Shown here: positions 1 to 5,069 of the stretch, piece by piece
How the letters are laid out: every line of letters begins with the position of its first letter
Numbering within the stretch: position 1 is the first letter of the stretch
From: Micrococcales bacterium
GTDB taxonomy: Bacteria; Actinomycetota; Actinomycetes; Actinomycetales; Dermatophilaceae
Length of the DNA: 5,069 nucleotides
Reading direction: 5' to 3'
NCBI GenBank assembly: GCA_003157445.1
Contig: PMJN01000500.1
Location: 1-5,069 of the forward strand
Notes under the pieces: generated by a model
What the model was told of the DNA's origin: nothing
What the model saw: the letters and a program-made list of their open reading frames with translations, nothing else
Databases searched by the model: none
Made by a program: the position numbers and the translations under genes

Positions 1-146
1 TAATCGCCGCGTTCCTTGTTCTGGGTTTCTACCCCAAGCCAGTGCTTGACGTGATCAACCCCGCGGTGGCTAGGACCCTGAGCTACGTCGGTGTCACGGA
101 TCCGCCGCCGACGAACGCCGGCACTGCTGAAGGAGTTATCAAGTGA
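1..146 (+). CDS. nuoM: NADH-quinone oxidoreductase subunit M, C-terminal end (partial)
   Basis: The reading frame enters from the left edge (first full codon at 3) and ends at TGA 144-146, giving the last 47 residues. It begins with the hydrophobic stretch IAAFLVLGFYPKPVLDVINP, which matches the last membrane helix and the following FYPKPVLD motif typical of actinobacterial NuoM, then a polar tail rich in Pro, Thr and Gly. NuoM is one of the antiporter-like proton-pumping subunits of the complex I membrane arm. The identification rests on this short tail plus the position directly before nuoN, the normal nuo operon order. The stop overlaps the nuoN start by four bases (GTGA, 143-146), so the two are probably translationally coupled. 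The catalytic Glu and Lys residues of the family lie outside the window. Confidence 0.9.
   Translation, partial: IAAFLVLGFYPKPVLDVINPAVARTLSYVGVTDPPPTNAGTAEGVIK
129..135 (+). promoter_or_regulatory. Ribosome binding site of nuoN
   Basis: GAAGGAG lies inside the last nuoM codons, seven bases before the GTG at 143. This strong Shine-Dalgarno match at ideal spacing decides the nuoN start in favour of GTG 143 and shows that nuoN can recruit ribosomes itself as well as by coupling to nuoM. Confidence 0.8.
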
Positions 147-1702
147 TCGCCTCGGTGCCCGGGCTGGCAACGGAGTTCGTCGCCACCAAGATCAACTACG
201 GCGCAGTTCTGCCGATGTTGGTCGTCTTCGGTGCGGCCATGATCGGTGTCCTCGTGGAGGCTTTCGTACCTAGGAGGTCGCGCTACGTCGCACAGGTCAC
301 CGTGGCGCTCGTGGGTCTGGTCGCTGCGCTGGTCGCGGTGGGTTTTGGCACGCAGCACCAGGGAAGCACTCTGGCAGGGGCCGTGGTCATCGATGGCCCG
401 GCGCTCTTCCTGCAGGGCACGATTCTGGCGCTGTCCGTTCTCAGCGTGCTCGCCATGGCAGAGCGTTTCGACGGTGTCGGTGCTGACGCGTTCACCGCCC
501 AAGGGGCGGCCGCGCCCGGTTCGGCGCTGGAGAGCGCCGCAGTGCGCGCTGGTGCGACAACCACCGAGGTCTTCCCCCTGACGATGCTGACGATCGGGGG
601 GATGTTGCTCTTCCCAGCTGCCGGCGACCTGCTAACGATGTTTGTGGCGCTGGAGGTACTTTCGCTTCCGTTGTACATTCTGTCCGGGCTTGCCAGCCGT
701 CGCCGCCTGCTCTCCCAGGAAGCGTCGCTGAAGTACTTCCTGCTGGGGGCCTTCTCCTCGGCCTTCTTCTTGTTCGGGGCGGCGCTGCTGTTCGGCTACT
801 CGGGCTCCATGGACCTTGGCGTCATCTCCACGTCCATCGGTACCACGTCGGGTATGGATGGTCTCCTGATCCCGGGCGTACTGCTCGTTCTGGTCGGGCT
901 GCTCTTCAAGATCGGTGCCGTGCCCTTCCACTCCTGGACCCCCGACGTCTACCAGGGGGCTCCTACCCCGGTCACCGGCTTCATGGCCGCTTGCACCAAG
1001 GTCGCCGCGTTTGGCGCAATCTTGCGGTTTATCTATGTCGGTGTTGCCGACAGTCGCTGGGACTGGTCGCCGGTGCTGTGGGGGGTGGCAATCCTCACTA
1101 TGGTTGTCGGAGCCGTCCTGTCGGTCACCCAGACCGACATCAAGCGACTGCTGGCTTATTCCTCAATTGCGCATGCCGGGTTCGTCATGACCGGTTTGCT
1201 GGCCTTCGACAGGGTCGGCATCTCCGCGGTGATGTTCTACGTCGTGGCCTACGGCTTCAGCACAATCGCGGCCTTTGCGATCGTCTCGCTGGTCCGTGAT
1301 GGTGGTTCGGAAGCCACCCATCTCTCGCAGTGGGCTGGGCTGGGTAAGAACCACCCCGTCGTGGCAGGGGCCTTTGCCTTCCTGCTGCTGGCCTTCGCCG
1401 GCATACCGCTGACTTCGGGCTTCACGGCCAAGTTCGCTGTATTCTCGGCAGCCATTGACCATGGCGCGACGCCGCTGGCGGTGATCGGAGTGCTGGCCAG
1501 TGCCATTGCCGCCTTCGTCTACGTCCGGGTTGTCGTGCTGATGTACTTCTCCGAGCCGGCCGGTGACACCGTCCGGGTGGTCTCGCCATCCATCCTGACC
1601 AGCGCGGCAGTCACCCTCGGCGTCCTGCTGACGCTGGTGCTTGGGGTTGTCCCAGGTCCGCTACTGGACCTCGCGTCCCGTTCATCGTTGTTCCTTCGGT
1701 GA
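143..1702 (+). CDS. nuoN: NADH-quinone oxidoreductase subunit N
   Basis: This 519-residue, strongly hydrophobic protein is an antiporter-like subunit of the complex I membrane arm, which couples electron flow from NADH to quinone with proton export. Visible family marks are the membrane glutamate E171 in MFVALEVLSLPLYIL, K197 in LKYFLLG, K256 in LLFKIGAVPFHSW with H263, the following TPDVYQGAPTPVTGF segment (266-280), K334 in TDIKRLLAYSSIAHAGF, and K430 in SGFTAKF. These correspond to the conserved charged residues of the proton channel in the NuoL/M/N family. The GTG start at 143 is supported by a strong ribosome binding site. The protein is longer than E. coli NuoN (485 residues), partly because of an Ala/Gly-rich polar loop at about 108-142, before the fourth helix; similar loops occur in other actinobacterial NuoN proteins. 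Its TGA (1700-1702) overlaps the GTG of the next gene. All key residues are present, so it should be functional. Confidence 0.97.
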   Translation: MIASVPGLATEFVATKINYGAVLPMLVVFGAAMIGVLVEAFVPRRSRYVAQVTVALVGLVAALVAVGFGTQHQGSTLAGAVVIDGPALFLQGTILALSVLSVLAMAERFDGVGADAFTAQGAAAPGSALESAAVRAGATTTEVFPLTMLTIGGMLLFPAAGDLLTMFVALEVLSLPLYILSGLASRRRLLSQEASLKYFLLGAFSSAFFLFGAALLFGYSGSMDLGVISTSIGTTSGMDGLLIPGVLLVLVGLLFKIGAVPFHSWTPDVYQGAPTPVTGFMAACTKVAAFGAILRFIYVGVADSRWDWSPVLWGVAILTMVVGAVLSVTQTDIKRLLAYSSIAHAGFVMTGLLAFDRVGISAVMFYVVAYGFSTIAAFAIVSLVRDGGSEATHLSQWAGLGKNHPVVAGAFAFLLLAFAGIPLTSGFTAKFAVFSAAIDHGATPLAVIGVLASAIAAFVYVRVVVLMYFSEPAGDTVRVVSPSILTSAAVTLGVLLTLVLGVVPGPLLDLASRSSLFLR

Positions 1703-2724
1703 CTGAAGCCACACCCACGCTGGGTTTGCCCACGACCTCCCCCGAGTTGGCCGAACGGTTGCTGAGCGGGCTGGCGCAAGTCGACGCGCTGCTGCGCAGT
1801 GTCGTCGATCACGAGGACCCTTACATCGCACAAGCGTCGATGCACCTGTCCGAGGCAGGGGGGAAGAGATTCCGCCCGATGCTCACTCTTCTTGCCGCCG
1901 AGCTCGGCAACGGAAGCAATGGTGACGTTGTCACCGCGGCGACCGGCGTCGAGCTGACTCACCTGGCCTCGCTGTACCACGACGACGTGATGGACGAGGC
2001 CGAACTGCGCCGCGGTGTAGTCAGTGCCAACGCGCAGTACGGCAACTCGGACGCGATCCTGGTCGGTGACCTGCTCTTCGGTAAGGCTTCCGAGCTTGTC
2101 GCCGGGCTCGGGCCCGTAGCTGTAAAGATCCAGGCTCAGACTTTCGTGCGACTGTGCTCGGGGCAGATCCGCGACGCCCGACCGGCGCCCGATGGCGTCG
2201 ACCCGATCGAGTACTACCTTGGTGTGCTTGCCGACAAGACCGGTGTGCTTATCGCCACTGCTGCGCGCTATGGCGCGATGTTCAGTGGCTGCTCGCCGGA
2301 GACAGTCGACATCATGGGCCGCTATGGCGAGCGCCTGGGTATCGCTTTTCAACTCGCCGATGACCTGCTCGATATTTCCTCGGGGTCGGGGGACTCTGGC
2401 AAGGAACCTGGCACGGACTTGCGGGAGGGCGTGGCGACCCTTCCGGTGCTCCTGGTGCGCCAGTCGAAGGATCCAGGCGACGATCGACTCAAGTACCTGC
2501 TCAGCGCCGACCTGCGCGACGACGTGCTGCTCGCTGAGGCCCTCGGCCTGCTACGGGCTCACCCGGCCATGGCCGAGGCGCGCGAACGGACGAACACGGT
2601 GGCCTTGGAGGCCCAGGCGCTTCTTGCTCCCCTTGCCGGGCGGCTGCCGGCCGGCTCCCTTGCGCACGAATCCGTCACCGCCTTGTCGGACCTGGTCGCG
2701 GGCGTCGTCAACCGCGCTGGTTAG
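1699..2724 (+). CDS. Long-chain trans-polyprenyl diphosphate synthase (menaquinone side chain)
   Basis: This 341-residue enzyme of the trans-isoprenyl diphosphate synthase family adds isopentenyl diphosphate units to an allylic primer. The family motifs appear in order: GGKRFRP (54-60, binds diphosphate), the first Asp-rich motif DDVMD (95-99) followed by RR (104-105), KTG (180-182), and the second Asp-rich motif DDLLD (221-225) with GKEPGTDLREG downstream (234-244). The residue five before the first Asp motif is the small Ala90. Bulky residues there usually stop short chains, so a long product is likely; its exact length cannot be read. The most plausible role is making the menaquinone tail, as for the GrcC/IspB/HepT-type enzymes. 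The GTG start at 1699 overlaps the nuoN stop (GTGA) and has no clear Shine-Dalgarno sequence, which points to translational coupling. The next candidate start, a TTG at 1726, has no better site. The gene ends at TAG 2722-2724. Decaprenyl-phosphate or another polyprenoid route is a less likely alternative. Confidence 0.9.
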   Translation: MTEATPTLGLPTTSPELAERLLSGLAQVDALLRSVVDHEDPYIAQASMHLSEAGGKRFRPMLTLLAAELGNGSNGDVVTAATGVELTHLASLYHDDVMDEAELRRGVVSANAQYGNSDAILVGDLLFGKASELVAGLGPVAVKIQAQTFVRLCSGQIRDARPAPDGVDPIEYYLGVLADKTGVLIATAARYGAMFSGCSPETVDIMGRYGERLGIAFQLADDLLDISSGSGDSGKEPGTDLREGVATLPVLLVRQSKDPGDDRLKYLLSADLRDDVLLAEALGLLRAHPAMAEARERTNTVALEAQALLAPLAGRLPAGSLAHESVTALSDLVAGVVNRAG

Positions 2725-2749
2725 CTGTACTGCTCAGGTTCTGCTCTTG

Positions 2750-2763
2750 CTCACCGCGGTGAG
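2750..2763. terminator. Possible bidirectional terminator hairpin between converging operons
   Basis: CTCACCGCGGTGAG is a perfect 14-base palindrome in the 39-base gap between the polyprenyl synthase stop and the rarD stop. As RNA from either strand it can form a 5-base-pair stem with a CGCG loop. A G-T pair, one mismatch and a further 3-base TCT/AGA pairing (2745-2747 with 2766-2768) could extend it. It lies 26 bases after the plus-strand stop and directly after the rarD stop. There is no T-tract on either side, so intrinsic termination would be weak. A chance palindrome or a protein-binding site cannot be excluded. Confidence 0.4.
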
Positions 2764-3750
2764 TCAGACTGCAGCAAACTCGGCCGCGTCGGCTAGACGG
2801 CGGCGGGTGCGTACTGACTGGATGGAGTCAAAGGCCAGCACGAGCAGCGCAACCCAGACGATGACGAAGCCGATCCAGCGGCTGGCACTCATGCTTTCGC
2901 CGAGTAGCAGAACCCCACAGAGCAGCTGCAGGACTGGTGTCACGAATTGCAGGAGCCCGATCGTTACCAGTGGTACCCGTCGGGCAGCCGCACCGAACAA
3001 CAACAGTGGCGCGGCGGTCACTAGGCCGGCCGAAGCCAGGAGCAGCGGGTGGGAAGGAGCGTCCACGGTGAAGGTCGTCGCCCCCCGCAGCCACACCCAC
3101 ACGAGCACGGCAATGGCGACCGGCACCAGTACTGCCGTCTCTGAGGTCAGGCTTTGGAAGGCGCTCAGTGAGGCGCCGAGCCGCTTCTTCATCAGGCCAT
3201 AAAAGGCGAACGAGAAGGCCAGGCCAAGGGCGATCCAGGGAGGACGTCCGAAGTCGATCGTGAGATAGGCCCCGGCCGCCAGCCCGATCGCGACGGCGAG
3301 CCATTGCAGCCGGCGAAGCTTCTCGCGCAGGACCAGTACGCCGATCGCCACGGTCACGATCGGGTTCAGGAAGTAGCCCAGCGCCGCCTCGGTAACGTGG
3401 TGAGCCATCACCGCCCACACATAGATGCTCCAGTTAACTGCCAGCAACACCCCGGCCAAGGTGACTGCTCCTAGCATCGCCGGGTTGCCAAAGACCGAAC
3501 GGCACCAGCCGTAGTCTCGGCGGACGATAAGAACTGCCCCACAGAAGAGCAGGGTCCACAGGATGCGGTGGGCCAGGATCTCCCAGGCGCCGGCTGGCGC
3601 GAGCAGGTTGAAGTAAAGAGGGAACACCCCCCAGATCGCATAGGCGCTAGCACCGTAAAGCGTGCCGCGTCGTGCGTCCTGGGGGGTGTCCGTGGCGTCT
3701 TTGAGGTTAACTGTGACGCCTTTGGGGCTACTTGTCAGGCGATCGGTCAA
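2764..3750 (-). CDS. rarD: RarD-type EamA/DMT family permease
   Basis: This 328-residue inner-membrane protein has about ten hydrophobic segments in two homologous halves, as in the EamA (drug/metabolite transporter) superfamily. The first helix carries the RarD-type sequence LYGASAYAIWGVFPLYFNLL (31-50), followed by EILAHRILW (57-65). Other family-like parts are LGYFLNPIVTVAIGVLVLRE (124-143, end of the first half) and LLQFVTPVLQLLCGVLLLGE (266-285, end of the second half), each ending in the conserved Glu (E143, E285). RarD was named for a link to chloramphenicol resistance, but its natural substrate is not established, so no substrate is claimed. The start is the TTG at 3750. No ATG, GTG or TTG is visible in frame between it and the first helix, and it overlaps the korB stop by four bases (TTGA). 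No Shine-Dalgarno sequence sits at normal spacing; AAGGA is about 18 bases away. Translation therefore probably depends on korB. The start leaves a polar tail of about 28 residues before helix 1, longer than in typical RarD proteins of about 290-300 residues. Confidence 0.88.
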   Translation of the reverse strand: MTDRLTSSPKGVTVNLKDATDTPQDARRGTLYGASAYAIWGVFPLYFNLLAPAGAWEILAHRILWTLLFCGAVLIVRRDYGWCRSVFGNPAMLGAVTLAGVLLAVNWSIYVWAVMAHHVTEAALGYFLNPIVTVAIGVLVLREKLRRLQWLAVAIGLAAGAYLTIDFGRPPWIALGLAFSFAFYGLMKKRLGASLSAFQSLTSETAVLVPVAIAVLVWVWLRGATTFTVDAPSHPLLLASAGLVTAAPLLLFGAAARRVPLVTIGLLQFVTPVLQLLCGVLLLGESMSASRWIGFVIVWVALLVLAFDSIQSVRTRRRLADAAEFAAV

Positions 3751-4829
3751 TCGCCGACGTTCCAGGTGTCCTTGCCGTGCAACAGCGTGGCCAGGTCGGT
3801 GTCGGTTGCCGCGCCGCCGGCCTTGCCGACGGCGTCGCCGATCTGTGCGCGGACGAGGTCGTCGTAGGTCGGCCGCGAGACGTTACGGAAGATACCCATT
3901 GGCATGTGGGCCATCGTTGGATCCTCAAGCCGGGAGAGCTGGAACGCGACCGACGGGTCATCTGCCCCGGCATCGTGAATGACAACCCGTGACATGTCGG
4001 CGCCCTCGGCGGCAACAACTACCAGTTCGCCGGAGTCCCCGCGTGCCACGAACTTGTCCGCGCCCACTCGCACCGGCTCGCCGTGGTTGAGGTGGACGAC
4101 CCGGGCTTCGGCCTGGTCACGGTCCTTGATCAGCTCGTAGGCACCGTCGTTGAAGATCGGGCAGTTCTGGTAGATCTCGACCAGTGCAGTGCCACGATGT
4201 TCGGCAGCCGCGCGAAGCACAGACGTGAGGTGCTTGCGGTCTGTATCCATCGTGCGAGCCACGAAGGTGGCCTCTGCTCCTAGGGCCAGCGAGGCTGGGT
4301 TGAAGGGTCTGTCGACCGAGCCGAAGGGAGACGACTTGGTGACCTTACCGAACTCGGAGGTGGGGGAGTACTGACCCTTGGTCAGGCCGTAGATCCTGTT
4401 GTTGAACAGCAGGATCTTGAGGTTGACGTTGCGGCGTATCGCGTGGATCAGGTGGTTGCCGCCGATTGACAGCGCGTCACCATCGCCGGTGACAACCCAC
4501 ACCGACAGGTCCTCTCGTGCCGTCGCAAGGCCCGTCGCGATGGCCGGCGCACGACCGTGGATCGAGTGCACCCCATAGGTGTTCATGTAGAAGGGGAAAC
4601 GTGAGGAGCATCCGATGCCGGAAACGAACACGATGTTCTCGCGTTTGAGACCCAGCTCGGGCAGGAATCCCTGGACCGTCGAGAGGATTGAGTAGTCACC
4701 GCAGCCCGCGCACCAGCGGGGCTCCATTTCGCTGGCGAAGTCCTTCTTGCTCTGGGCGGGTGCGTCTTCGAGCAGGTGAGGTACGCCGAGGGTTCCAGCA
4801 CCCGGCATACCGAGGTCGACATTGGTCAT
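3747..4829 (-). CDS. korB: 2-oxoacid (2-oxoglutarate):ferredoxin oxidoreductase, beta subunit
   Basis: This 360-residue cytoplasmic subunit carries the thiamine diphosphate and iron-sulfur centre of KorAB, which converts a 2-oxoacid and CoA to acyl-CoA, CO2 and reduced ferredoxin. Seen in order are RWCAGCGDYSIL (38-49) with C40 and C43, GIGCSSR (71-77) with C74, HSIHGRAPAIATGLA (88-102), the thiamine/Mg motif GDGDALSIGGNH (115-126) continuing to NNRIYGLTKGQYSPTSE (143-159), and QNCPIFNDG (221-229) with C223. The four cysteines match the single [4Fe-4S] cluster pattern of two-subunit enzymes. The sequence closely resembles mycobacterial KorB (Rv2454c type), which favours 2-oxoglutarate, although substrate choice cannot be proved from this subunit. 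A C-terminal part (about 245-360) follows the catalytic region, as in other actinobacterial KorB proteins. The ATG at 4829 overlaps the korA stop (ATGA) and has a good ribosome binding site. The TGA at 3747-3749 overlaps the rarD TTG. Confidence 0.95.
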   Translation of the reverse strand: MTNVDLGMPGAGTLGVPHLLEDAPAQSKKDFASEMEPRWCAGCGDYSILSTVQGFLPELGLKRENIVFVSGIGCSSRFPFYMNTYGVHSIHGRAPAIATGLATAREDLSVWVVTGDGDALSIGGNHLIHAIRRNVNLKILLFNNRIYGLTKGQYSPTSEFGKVTKSSPFGSVDRPFNPASLALGAEATFVARTMDTDRKHLTSVLRAAAEHRGTALVEIYQNCPIFNDGAYELIKDRDQAEARVVHLNHGEPVRVGADKFVARGDSGELVVVAAEGADMSRVVIHDAGADDPSVAFQLSRLEDPTMAHMPMGIFRNVSRPTYDDLVRAQIGDAVGKAGGAATDTDLATLLHGKDTWNVGD

Positions 4830-5069
4830 CGGGTAGCTCCGCTCAGATTGGCTGTGGCCTCGGTCAGGACCTTGGCAAGTTCTATGGAGGTGAACGGCAA
4901 CCCGCGCACCTGTGTGTAGGACTGCACGTCCACGAGGTACTTGGCGCGCAGCATCATGGCGAGCTGGCCGAGGTTCATCTCGGGCACGATCACCTGCTTG
5001 TACCCGCGCAGTACCTCACCGAGGTTGGGTGGGAAGGGGTTGAGGTGGCGAATATGGGCGCGGGCGACG
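4826..5069 (-). CDS. korA: 2-oxoacid (2-oxoglutarate):ferredoxin oxidoreductase, alpha subunit, C-terminal end (partial)
   Basis: The minus-strand frame enters at the right edge and ends at TGA 4828-4826, encoding the last 80 residues. The tail reads VARAHIRHLNPFPPNLGEVL, then GYKQVIVPEMNLGQLAMMLR, AKYLVDVQSYTQVRGLPFTS and a short Ala/Thr-rich end. The HLNPFP, VPEMNLGQL and QVRGLPF blocks are characteristic of the C-terminal domain of fused gamma-alpha KorA subunits, in which the two ancestral chains form one long polypeptide (Rv2455c type, about 650 residues). Whether the N-terminal gamma domain is present lies outside the window. The stop overlaps the korB ATG by four bases, the usual korA-korB arrangement of an obligate two-subunit enzyme. 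The promoter of this operon must be further right. Confidence 0.92.
   Translation of the reverse strand, partial: VARAHIRHLNPFPPNLGEVLRGYKQVIVPEMNLGQLAMMLRAKYLVDVQSYTQVRGLPFTSIELAKVLTEATANLSGATR
4837..4840 (-). promoter_or_regulatory. Ribosome binding site of korB
   Basis: On the minus strand GGAG lies seven bases before the ATG at 4829, inside the last codons of korA. It supports that ATG over the internal Met8 and Met35 codons. Confidence 0.7.

Noticed and set aside
272..280. AGGAGGTCG, a Shine-Dalgarno-like sequence inside nuoN
   Set aside because: No start codon sits at suitable spacing in a credible frame, and it encodes conserved-looking NuoN residues (PRRSR region).
83..502. 139-codon minus-strand frame opposite the nuoM/nuoN junction
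   Set aside because: It is antisense to nuoN, rich in His, Arg and Asp without any recognisable domain, and lacks a supporting context.
596..601. Run of six G bases within nuoN
   Set aside because: The NuoN frame continues intact on both sides with conserved sequence, so there is no sign of a frameshift or programmed slippage.
1519..2352. 277-codon open frame on the minus strand across the end of nuoN and the start of the polyprenyl synthase
   Set aside because: It is antisense to two well-supported genes, has low-complexity Arg/Gln/Ser-rich content without recognisable motifs, and is explained by the GC-rich codon bias of the opposite strand.
2192..3202. 336-codon plus-strand open frame running from the polyprenyl synthase through the gap into the region opposite rarD
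   Set aside because: It is out of frame with the synthase and antisense to rarD, its translation is Arg/Ser/Thr-rich with no domain, and the real genes on both sides have clear family motifs.
2828..3418. 196-codon minus-strand frame within rarD
   Set aside because: It is a shifted frame of rarD, with Arg/Gly-rich translation typical of an off-frame reading in GC-rich DNA.

Overview
The window is GC-rich, densely packed bacterial DNA that looks like a high-GC actinomycete. Genes meet through 4-base start/stop overlaps, GTG and TTG starts are used, and the proteins resemble actinobacterial versions of their families. The gene set (end of the complex I operon, then a polyprenyl synthase, with convergent rarD and a 2-oxoacid:ferredoxin oxidoreductase pair) suggests Propionibacteriales, such as Propionibacteriaceae or Nocardioidaceae. 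That placement rests on remembered gene order and could not be tested here.

Plus strand, 1-2724: the 3' end of nuoM, complete nuoN, and a complete long-chain trans-polyprenyl diphosphate synthase. Each pair is joined by a GTGA overlap, so they form the distal end of a nuo operon. NuoM and NuoN are proton-pumping membrane subunits of NADH:quinone oxidoreductase. The synthase probably makes the isoprenoid tail of menaquinone, the quinone that complex I reduces.

Minus strand, 5069-2764: the 3' end of korA (alpha subunit), complete korB (beta subunit), and a rarD-type EamA permease, again joined by 4-base overlaps (ATGA, TTGA). KorAB converts a 2-oxoacid, most likely 2-oxoglutarate, plus CoA into the acyl-CoA, CO2 and reduced ferredoxin. 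The substrate of the RarD-like permease is unknown.

The two operons converge on a 39-base gap (2725-2763). Its end is a perfect 14-base palindrome that may act as a shared weak terminator. There is no other non-coding stretch of note, and I saw no RNA gene, mobile element, CRISPR array or integration site. No promoter is expected inside the window, because both operons start outside it. Overall this is core energy metabolism, not an accessory island. I found no convincing undescribed system; the points worth a second look are gene-order and coupling questions.
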